NCBI GenBank assembly: GCA_963377175.1
Contig: CAUJNA010000193.1
Span: 117,501 to 181,500 of the forward strand
Length of the DNA stretch: 64,000 nucleotides
From: Effrenium voratum
Taxonomy: Eukaryota; Sar; Dinophyceae; Suessiales; Symbiodiniaceae
Direction: 5' to 3'
Part shown: positions 46,602-55,824 of the stretch, piece by piece
Layout of the letters: each line of letters starts with the position of its first letter
How positions within the stretch are numbered: position 1 is the stretch's first letter
Position numbers and translations under genes: made by a program
Notes under the pieces: model-generated
What the model was told of the DNA's origin: nothing
The model's input: only the letters and a program-made list of their open reading frames with translations
Database searches by the model: none

Positions 46602-47533
46602 TGAAATACTAATTTTAAACTTTGACCTTCTAACAAATGTTTCACTATATTATTGTTAACCGTGTTGTCCAATTGTATTACCTCAGCACGAATGATTACG
46701 TTATTCAATTCCCACAGTGTTGAGGTGTCTCCAGTTGTGAAATAATAACCGTTGGCATCAATATGAACATTGTCATCTGTTTTAGTAAAGGGTGCAATAA
46801 CTGGTGCATGTTCGTCTGATACAATTGTAAATTCCAGTTCAAGTGGAGCATAACGAAGAGGCAAATAATAATTGCTTTCTAACAGTCCGCATACTGGTTT
46901 ATGTCCTAATCTCATATAACCATTAGCGCCGGGAATTCCTGCTACTGAATGGCGAGTATATCGTGCTGTTAAATCTCCCCAATTGTTATGGTCTTTCGTT
47001 GCTCCAAACGTAACTGCCTCGGGGTCGGCAGTGGGAGTGGCTCGTGTATTAACATCTAACATTTCTGCCAATCCAGTAGCATATGTATGTCGCCAGTCAT
47101 CATCCCAACGAGGATTAGCACCACCTTCTAAATCGTCCATATCTCGGGCATCTTGACTTTTAAAGGAATTATACAATTCACAATGCCTATTGTATTCAAT
47201 AATATCCTGAACTTGCTGACCTCCAACAGTGCATCTGTAACGACTGAAGAAGGATGATAAATTACCTAACGGTCGTAAAAAATGACTTCGTGTTCCGTCA
47301 GTGTTTTGAAGATTGGCAAATAAACGAATAGAAGATAAATCAATATATGTGTTGTCTTCACCTGATATATGAAATCTAATTTGTTTATTACCCGCTTTCG
47401 GGTTATAAACATTACTACCCGATGGAAAATAATTAACGTGTCTTCTGTCAGTGATGTATTGTGCTGTTTCTGGAAGTCCAAAATTTAACGAGTTAATCAT
47501 TGTAGTTTCACTTTCTGCAATTATATTATCCAT
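46586..47533 (-). CDS. Major capsid protein-like, N-terminal frame
   Basis: 315 codons beginning MDNIIAESETTMINSLNFGL. An alternative start is Met12. It contains VNYFPSGSNVYNPKAGN, HFLRPLGNLSSFFSRYRCTV and GLLESNYYLPLRYAPLELEF, typical of the first jelly roll of polinton-like virus capsid proteins. The frame ends in a short out-of-frame tail (VFQCITL) after EGQSLKL, pointing to a frameshift in an A-run. Assignment is from recognition of the pattern; a profile or structure search would settle it. Confidence 0.75.
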   Translation of the reverse strand: MDNIIAESETTMINSLNFGLPETAQYITDRRHVNYFPSGSNVYNPKAGNKQIRFHISGEDNTYIDLSSIRLFANLQNTDGTRSHFLRPLGNLSSFFSRYRCTVGGQQVQDIIEYNRHCELYNSFKSQDARDMDDLEGGANPRWDDDWRHTYATGLAEMLDVNTRATPTADPEAVTFGATKDHNNWGDLTARYTRHSVAGIPGANGYMRLGHKPVCGLLESNYYLPLRYAPLELEFTIVSDEHAPVIAPFTKTDDNVHIDANGYYFTTGDTSTLWELNNVIIRAEVIQLDNTVNNNIVKHLLEGQSLKLVFQCITL

Positions 47534-47603
47534 TACTTATATATGATAAACTTATATTTTTTTTTATTTTATATTTTTCTTATGTGGAAGCATTGCAGTA
47601 GAA

Positions 47604-47777
47604 TTATTTGAAGTTGTATTTTTTTATAGTATTTATTAAAAAATTGTTTTTTGTATCAACTATATCTTTTATAGTATCATAATCTAAATTCTTATATTGT
47701 TTATCGTATTTTGACGGTTCTTTTGTCAGTTTCTTCTCTAATGGAATTTTGTTTTGCTTGTCTTTATTTCTAAACAT
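47604..47777 (-). CDS. Possible small protein (57 aa)
   Basis: ATG at 47777 opens MFRNKDKQNKIPLEKKLTKE, a Lys-rich peptide ending TIKKYNFK at a TAA. Codon use is like that of the neighbours, and it fills the gap between the GIY-YIG fragment and the capsid gene. No family. Confidence 0.4.
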   Translation of the reverse strand: MFRNKDKQNKIPLEKKLTKEPSKYDKQYKNLDYDTIKDIVDTKNNFLINTIKKYNFK

Positions 47778-47801
47778 TATTAATATTATCTAGAAATAAT
47801 A

Positions 47802-48239
47802 TTAAAATGCTTCAAGTTGTTCCATTGCTTGTTGATGTCTTTTAGTCGCCAAATGTTTTTTCCGATGCCAAGGAATATAGGAAATGCCACATACTTCGCA
47901 TGTTTCTTTTTGCTCTCTGATTTTTTGGTAATTTTCTCTACTTCTTTGATTGTAGTATTCCTGATTTTGCTCATGATATTCTGCCTTTTGTTGTTTTCGG
48001 TATTCCTTGTTTGCTTCTCTATATTCTTTATCATATTCTGCTTTCTTTTCCTTGTTGTCAATTGTGTATTGTTGTTTAGTTCGTCCTTCTATTCTTGTGT
48101 TTAATGTTCCTTGCTGTCTTATGTATTCCCCTTCAATTGCTCGTAGTTGTTCAGCATTATCACAAGGTGTCTCTTTGATTAATTCGATGTAGAAATTATC
48201 ATATCCTAAGTTATTCATTTTTTGATAGAGTTTATAATG
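47802..48239 (-). CDS. GIY-YIG endonuclease, 5'-truncated
   Basis: From the first ATG (48218) the frame reads MNNLGYDNFYIELIKETPCD, corresponding to the second half of a GIY-YIG domain. The upstream codons HYKLYQK (to 48239) still match. The catalytic GIY and YIG strands are missing. The basic middle and the finger CEVCGISYIPWHRKKHLATK are kept. The lost 5' part has been replaced by DNA polymerase sequence, so this is a remnant at a recombination joint and is unlikely to be an active nuclease. Confidence 0.7.
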   Translation of the reverse strand, partial: HYKLYQKMNNLGYDNFYIELIKETPCDNAEQLRAIEGEYIRQQGTLNTRIEGRTKQQYTIDNKEKKAEYDKEYREANKEYRKQQKAEYHEQNQEYYNQRSRENYQKIREQKETCEVCGISYIPWHRKKHLATKRHQQAMEQLEAF

Positions 48240-49878
48240 TTTTTTGCATTTTCCATTTCTATATTTTTACTTATTACTTCTAATTTATTTATTAATGTAT
48301 TTACTAAAACACAATCTTTTACACAATATGTTGCTATTAAAGATCTATCTTTACTGTTTCCTTTATAAGAAGAAAAAATATCTTTAGGGGTTATATCATC
48401 TTTTGCTTGTGACCAAATTAATTTTAAATTTTGCATTTGTGTTTGTAATAAATATAAATCATTATTTTTATCATTTATTATAATTTGTTTTATTATTATA
48501 ATCAATATCTATTACAAAATTTTTTGATTCGCATATATAATCTATTATAACACCTTTATTTATTTCAATATGTATATAGTCTTCTACATTAATATCATTT
48601 ACGTTATCACAATATAACTCATAATTATCATCTTTTTTTTCATAATTAAAATTTCTCCTTTAATAAAGTTAGATGAAACATAATCTAATTTATATGTGGG
48701 TAAATTATATGTTGATTTTACATCTTTCATTAAATCAATGTGAACTCGTCCAGGCGTAACCCAAAAATAATATGTATTTTCCCCTAGTGCGGCAGATGAT
48801 AGTTTCATACCTTCCCTAAACATACATTTTTTATTTTTTATTTTTGATATGTTTGATATATTATGAAAGTTATTTATTTTTATTGCTCTATCGTGAATAT
48901 ATTTTTCATCAAAAAAATATATATTATAACCAGTAATAATATCACAATCATTACTATTAATTTCTTCTACAAAATTTTCTAATAATTCTAATTCTGTATT
49001 AAAACATTTTATTTCAATATTATTATTAATATAATCTGTATCTTTCAAACATGCAATATATTGTCTATAAGGTTTTGAACTACCTAATAATGTATATGTA
49101 TAACCAATTTGCATAATAACATCTCCTTCCCTATCTGCTCTTGGAAATTCTCCATCGATAGAATAACATTCAATGTCAAAAGAACATATTTTAAATAAAG
49201 CATTTTTGTCTTTTTTAATTGGTTTAATATCATTAAAATCAATTTCTATTTCAATATCACAAAACGTTTTACTATTATAAATATCTTTCGTATCTTTATA
49301 ACTATTACACAATTTATTCACACTTATCCATGAACAACCAGAAATATTTTGAATATGAAAACATCGTAATAATGGTGGAGCATTAGATTCATATATTTTA
49401 CATTTATATTTATTTGATTCAATATATATATATGATTATTATCTAAATATTTTTTATATCTAACCATAGTAAAATAATTATCAAAATTTATTTCAATAAA
49501 CCAATATGTTTTATCATTTTCAAAATAATCTGCTTTCTTTTGTTTTATTAACTTGCTTTTAATAGAATTTATATTATTTTTATTAATATATTTATTTAAA
49601 TATTGTAATAATTTATTTTCAAAATTAATTTTAATAATAGTTTCTGATAAATTTTGAAATTCTTCAGGTATCAATATAAAAAAAGGTTTAATTTTTTTTT
49701 TTTTCATATAAACAGATTCTCCAGATTTATTTGCATCTATTATATTTTCAGTTCTACCAAATACATGTATTATAATTTTTTTATTTATTATTTTTTTATT
49801 ATTGTTTTTAATAATAATTTCATCTTCATGATCATCAACCCAATCATATATTTGAAATTCTATAAATGAATTATTCAT
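48215..49878 (-). pseudogene. Family B DNA polymerase, N-terminal and exonuclease part only, frameshifted
   Basis: Four consecutive pieces on one strand reconstruct the start of an NCLDV-type PolB. The N-terminus is MNNSFIEFQIYDWVDDHEDE with IIHVFGRTENI. Exo I is FDIECYSIDGEFP, Exo II is GYNIYFFDEKYI and Exo III is YCVKDCVL. Breaks fall near 49430-49320, 48660-48600 and 48500, mostly in A/T runs. The gene ends abruptly at 48215, where the GIY-YIG fragment begins. The palm and thumb motifs (SLYPS, YGDTDS) are absent from the window, so no polymerase activity is possible. In life it would replicate viral DNA with proofreading. Confidence 0.85.
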
Positions 49879-50007
49879 ATAATTAGTTATAATTATAATT
49901 AAATATTACTTTATATTAATTATTCATATCTTTTTTTTAGTAAAAATACATATATTAAATAATATTAATTATTAATAATAATTAATTATTATTAATAATT
50001 TTATTAA

Positions 50008-51187
50008 CTAAGCATCATAAAAATTTCTATAATCATCAAAATAATCTAAATAATAATCATCATTATCATTATCATTATCATCATTATCATTATCATTATC
50101 ATTATCATTATCATTATCATTATCATTATCATCATCATCATTATATATTTCATCATTATATATTTCATTATTATCATTATCATCATCAAAATAATATTTT
50201 ACCTGAGTTATAATTATTATAAAATTACTTGAATGAATATCATTGATATTCACATTATCAAATCCTTTATAACTATATAACTATCCATTTTCAGTTAAAC
50301 TATATAAATTATTTAACATTGTAATAAATATTTTTCCTTCTAGTATTATATTATTATTTTCTATTATTTTAAAATTATTATACTTATTTTCATTTAATAT
50401 TTTATTTGTTAATGATTCACCAGATAATAATCTTATCGTTTTTATTGTTTTAACATTATAATTTAATTTTTTTATGAAATTATTATAAATTATATTTTCA
50501 TCATTACTATCATTTGAATAAATTACTTTATTAGTAATAAATTTAGATTTATTAATTTTTTCAAACTTTTCATCATCGTAATATGAAAAATCATAAATAT
50601 TTGAATAATTATATAAAAAATATTTTAATACATGTTTTATTTTATATTTATCGTTGTCATAATTTAAAATATATAAATCTTCAATAATACGTTCAAATAA
50701 TACAATAAAATAATTATTGTAAATCTCTATAGTTATATTATCCGATAAGTCATCTAATGTTTTTTTACTATGAACATTTTCTATTTTTGTATATTTAATA
50801 TTTGTATTATTTAACTCATCGTTTATAAATGAGAAAATTTTAATATTTTTTTAATATTATTAAAAAATATAGAATTAATTTCTATTATAATACCATAAAC
50901 ATTGTAAATATATAGTTGAATATAATTTCTTTTATTGATTAATTCATTACATATATTATTTAATTGCAAAGGATATATAATAAATTCATATAAATTATCA
51001 TTATTTATATTATTTTCTATATATATAAATAATTTATCATATTTTGTATTATATATTTCTTCGGTATTTAAATAAAATAATATAATATATGATAAACAAT
51101 TATATCATTTGTATTTGATATATTTGTATTATTTATTATATTATATATTCTTGATATATATTCTTCTTTATAAAAAGAAGACATATA
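50008..51187 (-). pseudogene. Decayed unknown viral gene with Asp/Asn repeat tail
   Basis: Starting at ATG 51187 (MSSFYKEEYISRIYNIINNT) a coding-like sequence can be followed through two frameshifts (near 51085 and 50850). It passes an in-frame TAG at 50281 and ends in an Asp/Asn-repeat tail at 50008. Codon use is strongly A/T-ending, as in the neighbouring PolB and photolyase genes. No family is recognised. The tail (81 codons from 50253) may be just the expanded microsatellite. Confidence 0.4.
50055..50145. repeat. (TCATTA)n hexanucleotide repeat
   Basis: About 15 units of TCATTA with a few TCATCA/TCA variants. The minus strand would encode alternating Asp and Asn. Confidence 0.9.
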
Positions 51188-51323
51188 TACAACGGTATAT
51201 ATATATATATAAATTAAATATTGAATATATATATATTAAAATTTTCATTTTTTAAAAGAATCAATAAATGAAAAAAAGTTAAATAATATATATATATATC
51301 TTCTCCATTAAACAAAAATTATT
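50282..51323. other. Very AT-rich sequence upstream of the retroposed gene
   Basis: Holds most of the decayed gene described at 50008-51187. Then (51188-51323) come AT-only TATATA tracts and a TTAAATAATATATATATATC stretch just before the spliced leader. No other feature. Confidence 0.5.
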
Positions 51324-51345
51324 ACCGTAGCCATTTTGGCTCAAG
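51324..51345 (+). other. Dinoflagellate spliced-leader sequence embedded in DNA
   Basis: The 22 bases include CCGTAGCCATTTTGGC and end in CTCAAG, identical to the consensus dinoflagellate trans-spliced leader (first base A). It is followed by an apparent 5' UTR and not by GT, so it is not a leader RNA gene (which needs a donor). It is instead the 5' end of a mature trans-spliced mRNA copied into DNA. It is the first GC-rich base block after 3 kb of AT-rich sequence. Confidence 0.93.
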
Positions 51346-51414
51346 ACTGATACAGCTTGATCATACACTCACGTGTTAAGCTATAGTCTACACATTCACC
51401 CTGCGTGACATAAG

Positions 51415-52595
51415 ATGGCGCGCACACAGGTGCGATTTTCAGACACGTTGGATGAGAGTCCGACGGAGGATGAGCGAGTCGCGGCACCCGAAACCGAAGT
51501 CGTGGCACTGAAAACCGAAGTCGAGGCACTGAAAACCGAAGTCGAGGAACTGAAAGCACGTCTCTGCCGCGAAAAAGAGTTAACTTCCACAAAGAATGAT
51601 CAGCTGACAGTGCTCCGTTCCATCGTGGAACAGCATGAGATCTGTGTTGAGGAGGAGAAGCGCAAGCAGGACCAGTGCAAGCGGCTCAAGGAGTATTACC
51701 AGCTCGAACTGGCAGATGTTTGCGAGCAGGAACATCGCAAGCAGGAACAGCGCGAGAAGGAGTATCGCGCTGAGCTGGATGAGCTCAGCGAGTATTACAG
51801 ACTCGAACTGGCACGGGTCTACGAGCATGGACAGTCCCGCGTGCGGGACCTGGAATGGGCCCTGAATCTGGCCCATCGCACTGAGGATGAGCGCCGCGTG
51901 CAAGAGGAAAAAGACTACGAATACGCCCGGAGTCTTCAGGAGCAGGAACAGCGCGAGCAGGAACAGCGCGAGCAGGAACAGCGCGAGCAGCAGCGCGAGC
52001 AGGAACAGCGCGAGCAGGAACAGCGCGAGCAGGAACAGCGCGAGCAGGAACAGCGCGAGCAGGAACAGCGCGAGCAGGACCAGCGCAAGCGGGACAGCGC
52101 GAGCAGGAACTGGCCCGTCGTGCTGAGGAACAGCACTACGAGCGGCGTCGCGCTGAGGAACAGCACCACGAGCATCGCCGCTGGCACCACCAGGACCGCA
52201 AGCAGGACCACAAGCAGGACCACAAGCAGGACCACAAGCAGGACCGCAAGCAGGACCACAAGCAGGACCACAAGCAGGACCGCAAGCAGGACCGCAAGCA
52301 GGACCACAAGCAGGACCGCGAGCAATCCAAGCCAAGCTACGCTTTCGGAGATATCAGTCCCGATATCATCTACCAACACCGCCGCAAAGATCATAAGGAC
52401 TCGATGCAAGCACAGAGTACTGGCGAACAACGTGTTCAGCATCAGAGATCTGCGAGCGCATCTGCCACTAGACGCGACAATGATGGTGATCGCATGGCGA
52501 TGGCGATGGTGATGGCTCCGGTCTCACTACCCACGAGAACCCCGGGTCCGATAATGCGCATTCGAACAGGCTATGCGCCCTTCAGTCACTTTTAA
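51415..52595 (+). CDS. Retroposed coiled-coil gene (about 393 aa, one frameshift)
   Basis: The ATG lies 69 nt after the spliced leader. The N-terminal part (MARTQVRFSDTLDESPTEDE; ETEVVALKTEVEALKTEVEE) leads into long coiled coil. A 15-bp repeat (EQREQ, about 51945-52080) and a 12-bp repeat (KQDHKQDR, about 52195-52320) follow. One missing base near 52090 shifts the frame. The coiled coil continues as EQELARRAEEQHYERRRAEE in the next frame and ends with KPSYAFGDISPDII and ...YAPFSHF at TAA 52593-52595. Without the shift correction the frame ends at 52512. GC is far above the surroundings and introns are absent, as expected of a retrogene. Function unknown. Confidence 0.65.
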
Positions 52596-52613
52596 TCTTT
52601 TTGACAAAGATTA
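52593..52613 (+). terminator. Hairpin overlapping the stop codon
   Basis: TAATCTTT (52593-52600) pairs perfectly with AAAGATTA (52606-52613) around TTGAC. The TAA stop of the corrected frame is the first base-paired codon. Giant-virus mRNAs of the mimivirus group end at such palindromes, which raises the possibility that the gene was adapted to viral 3'-end formation. This is an inference. Confidence 0.5.
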
Positions 52614-52624
52614 GGAGAGTTGCG

Positions 52625-52684
52625 AGACCACGAAGCACCATGAAGCACCACGAAGCACCACGAAGCACCACGAAGCACCACGAG
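52625..52684 (+). repeat. 10-bp minisatellite (CACCACGAAG)
   Basis: About five near-perfect units in the 3' UTR region of the retroposed gene, one with an A for C. Confidence 0.9.
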
Positions 52685-52698
52685 TTCTCACTTGGTAA

Positions 52699-52734
52699 CT
52701 TCATAATACTGTGTACAGTTTCAGTATTATGAAG
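52699..52734 (+). terminator. 13-bp perfect hairpin at the retrogene's 3' end
   Basis: CTTCATAATACTG pairs with CAGTATTATGAAG around TGTACAGTTT, followed by T-rich repeats. It marks the return to AT-rich DNA. It may be a 3'-end signal or the edge of the inserted copy. No poly(A) tract follows. Confidence 0.6.
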
Positions 52735-52810
52735 TCTTTTTGATTTGTTTCTTTTTGACTTGTTTCTTTTTGATTTGTTTCTTTTTGATTTGTTTTTTTT
52801 GATTTGTTTA
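52735..52810 (+). repeat. 15-bp tandem repeat (CTTTTTGATTTGTTT)
   Basis: Five copies, one with C for T and the last shortened. Confidence 0.9.
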
Positions 52811-52918
52811 TGTTTGTATTATAATTTTATAATATAAAAATAAACTCTATAATCAAAATATTTTTATTAATATTTTTATTATGAATATAACATTAAATTA
52901 TATTTTTATATAATAAAA

Positions 52919-53281
52919 ATGATGATAGAAACTATGTCTATTTCAATAATAAGTATAGGTGTTATATCAATAGAACCATGTTATAGTATTAGAATTAAAA
53001 ATTTACAAAGATATAAATGTAATATATTTAAATGTATAAAACATAGAAAAATAGAAAAATTATATATAGAATATAAAAGATATTTTAGAGTTTTTACAAA
53101 TTTTCATGATAGTATTTATGAAAATCCAATTAATAATGTCAATTTAGTAACAAGATTTATTAGTTCGCATATTGATGTACAATATTATAGTATAACAAAA
53201 CAAGAACTTATTAATAATATAATTAGAATGGAATTACAAGATGATGATTTTGTAGAATACATTATAATTATAAATTTATAA
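52919..53281 (+). CDS. Unknown AT-rich viral protein (120 aa)
   Basis: Starts MMIETMSISIISIGVISIEP. An early ATG follows at Met2. It contains YKRYFRVFTNFHDSIYENPI and a C-terminal LINNIIRMELQDDDFVEY. Codon use is A/T-ending like the photolyase gene. The last codons run into a 32-bp repeat. No family. Confidence 0.45.
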   Translation: MMIETMSISIISIGVISIEPCYSIRIKNLQRYKCNIFKCIKHRKIEKLYIEYKRYFRVFTNFHDSIYENPINNVNLVTRFISSHIDVQYYSITKQELINNIIRMELQDDDFVEYIIIINL

Positions 53282-53392
53282 TATAGAATACATTATAAAT
53301 TATAAATTTATAATATAGAATACATTATAAATTATAAATTTATAATATAGAATACATTATAAATTATGAATTTATAATATCGAATACATTAT
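53271..53392 (+). repeat. 32-bp tandem repeat, nearly four copies
   Basis: The unit contains ATATAGAATACATTATAAAT and a TATAAATTTATA palindrome; the period is 32 bp (53281, 53313 and so on). It overlaps the stop of the preceding gene, so it was probably seeded from its 3' end. Confidence 0.9.
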
Positions 53393-53465
53393 AAAAATAA
53401 TTATTTTTTATATAATATTTATATAAATTATATCATTTTTTATTATAAATTTTTTATATATTATT

Positions 53466-53699
53466 ATGGGATTATTTAATAGTAAAAGTAAAAATAATGA
53501 TGATAACGGTGATGATTGTATTAAACAAGTTAAAGAAATGAATATTGAAGAAATGAAAGGATTAAGCGAAATAGATATTATTGAATTAAATGTATTAAAA
53601 AAACTTATAGACAAATTTGAAAAATTAGATAAAGAAAAAAAAGACAAATGGAAAATGCCGGAAAAGTTAAGTTTATGTAGTTATTCTTTATTTAAATAA
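53466..53699 (+). CDS. Putative N-myristoylated coiled-coil protein (77 aa)
   Basis: MGLFNSKSKNN fits an N-myristoylation signal. The rest is charged helix (VLKKLIDKFEKLDKEKKDKW) with a Cys/Ser/Leu end. Layout and the E-K-L-x-K-E-K-x-D-K stretch resemble the 69-aa protein at 42844, making the two likely homologues on opposite sides of the PLV/giant-virus joint. Confidence 0.6.
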   Translation: MGLFNSKSKNNDDNGDDCIKQVKEMNIEEMKGLSEIDIIELNVLKKLIDKFEKLDKEKKDKWKMPEKLSLCSYSLFK

Positions 53700-53874
53700 A
53701 AATAAAATATATATAATTGTTTTATTTTTAATAATAATTAATAATAATTAATATATTATATTAATTATTAAATGTTTCATATGATAAATATAATTTTTCT
53801 TCAAATACATTTTCATTATTTTAAATAATAATGAAAAATAAATATTTAGTATTTCATTTTTATAAAATTATATA
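53700..53874. other. AT-only spacer
   Basis: Short A/T spacer with TTAATAATAATTAATAATAA tracts. Nothing else is visible. Confidence 0.6.
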
Positions 53875-55142
53875 ATGAAAGGATGTGTTTTAATATATCC
53901 TACACAGTTATTTTATAGTAAAATTAATCATCTTAAAAATAAATATTGTTATTTAATAGAGTGTAATATATATTTTACTAAATATAAATACCATAAAATA
54001 AAATTAGCATATACACGAGCAAGTGTAAAATGTTTTTATGATTTTCTTGTTAGTAAAAATATAAATGTTAAATATATAGAATTTAATGATGAAAATAATG
54101 AATTTTATAAAAATATAGAAAATACATATAATATAATAAATGTTGTAAGATGGAGTTATGATACTGAAAATAGATTACGTATGTCTGAAGATTTTAAATG
54201 TATTAATTTAGGTACTAATATAAATAAATACAATATGAAGTATATTGAAGAAGGAAATAATTATGTTAAAAATATTTTAATAATAATTATGGCAAATTAA
54301 AACATATTATTTATCCTATTGATTATAAATCAGCAAGAAAATGGTTCATACAATTTCTTAATAATAAATTAAACTATTTTGGAAATTATCAAGATTTTAT
54401 AAGAAAAGAAGATAGTTATTTATGTCATTCAGTAATAACTCCATTTTTAAATCTTGGAATAATGACTGATACAGAAATATTAAATATAACATTAAAATAT
54501 TATGAAGAAAATAAAAATAGAATAAAAATAAATAATATAGAATCGTTTTGTCGTCAACTAATAGGCTGGAGAAATTATATGTATTTAATTTATATGAATG
54601 AACCTAATTTAATGAATGATAATTTATTAAATAATAATAAACAAATACCAAAAAAATTCTGGAATATTAATACTAATATTGATCCCGTAGATAATATTAT
54701 TTTAAAATTTAATAATACTGCATTTGCACATCATATTGAAAGACTTATGATAATAGGAGTATTTTTTAATTTAATAAATATTGAACCTAAAAAAGTTTTA
54801 AAAAGGTTTATGTGTATGTCAATTGATGCTTATTCGTATTGTATGGATACAAATATATCTCTCATGGGCATTGGTTCGTCTAAAAATATAACTGCATTGA
54901 AAAGAATATATTTATGTTCATCTAATTATATTTTAGGTATGAGTAATTTTAAAAAAAAATAACTGGTGTAAAATATGGGATGCATTATATTATGAATTTA
55001 TTAAAAAAATTATAATATGTTAAAAAAAAATATTTTACATCACGACAAGTTGCTCACTATGATAAAAAAAAAAGTAAAAAAACAAAAAGATGAATATAAA
55101 GAAATTGCTAGTAAATATATAAAGGAATTATATACAATATAA
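53875..55142 (+). pseudogene. Cryptochrome/photolyase-related protein (DPRP / FeS-BCP type), frameshifted
   Basis: Three successive frames form one protein of about 420 residues. The N-terminal part is GCVLIYPTQLFYSKINHLKN with YHKIKLAYTRASVKCFYDFL (residues 1-140). The middle part includes FCRQLIGWRNYMYLIYM, FAHHIERLMIIGVFFNL and MSIDAYSYCMDTNISLMG. The end is NYILGMSNFKKK, then WCKIWDALYYEF in shifted frame. These match the deoxyribodipyrimidine photolyase-related family in order and spacing; that family repairs UV photoproducts with FAD and often an FeS cluster. Breaks lie near 54260-54290, at the 8-A run near 54955, and near 55010. They may be decay or sequencing errors. Confidence 0.82.
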
Positions 55143-55268
55143 TAAATAAAAATATATAAATTTAATAGCATATGTATATTTTGATGAAAATATTATTATA
55201 ATAAAAATGTTTTATTTAAAAAAAGTAAATAAAGAATAATTATTAATTTTATAATAATTACGTTAGTT
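55143..55268. other. AT-rich spacer
   Basis: No coding or structural signal; runs of A and T only. Confidence 0.6.
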
Positions 55269-55824
55269 ATGTCTACTAATACAGAGATAAAAAAACCTAA
55301 ACAATAATATATTAAAAATATTAAGATGTAAAAATAAAAGTTGTGATAAACTTGCAGAGATATTAAAAATATTATTTGTAGATTTTGGAAAAATAGATCA
55401 ATCATTTTTTTATATTAGGTTCTTATAGTATGAAAGATCATGAAAAAATATTACTAATTTAAATATTGTATTAGATACTGATGAATTTAATAAATTATCT
55501 AAATTATGTAAAAATGATTTTGGCAATGTTAATTTTTACAATGAACAATTAAGATGGTTATATGATATTACTGAATTATATAATAAAAATAATAAAGAAC
55601 CAATAGATAAAAATTTTTATAGAAGCATATATGAAAAATATGAAGGATGGTTATCCTTCATCGTTATTTTCATTACATAAATTACAAAATAAAAAAAATT
55701 ATTATTAGATAATTTTAACAATCAATATATTAGTTTAGAAAATACATTAAAATGGAAGAAAAATTTAAATAGAAATAAAGATGAACATGATATAAAATTA
55801 TTAAATGAGCTAATAAAAAAATAA
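55269..55824 (+). pseudogene. Nucleotidyltransferase-like viral gene, heavily frameshifted
   Basis: From ATG 55269 (MSTNTEIKKPKQ) readable pieces in changing frames follow one another. They are ILKILRCKNKSCDKLAEILK, GSYSMKDHEKI, NLNIVLDTDEFNKLSKL, FYNEQLRWLYDITELYN and ENTLKWKKNLNRNKDEHDIK. A Gly-Ser followed by an acidic strand and a terminal WKxxxxRxKDxxDI segment recalls nucleotidyltransferase-fold proteins of giant viruses. At least four breaks make it non-functional. Family assignment is tentative. Confidence 0.42.

Noticed and set aside
50008..50253. Separate Asp/Asn-rich protein of 81 residues
   Set aside because: Half of it is the TCATTA microsatellite; the rest reads in frame with the upstream decayed gene, so it was annotated as part of that.
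51580..52335. Minus-strand frame of Gly-Pro-Ala-Cys repeats (251 codons)
   Set aside because: It is the antisense shadow of the 12- and 15-bp repeats in the plus-strand gene that follows the spliced leader.
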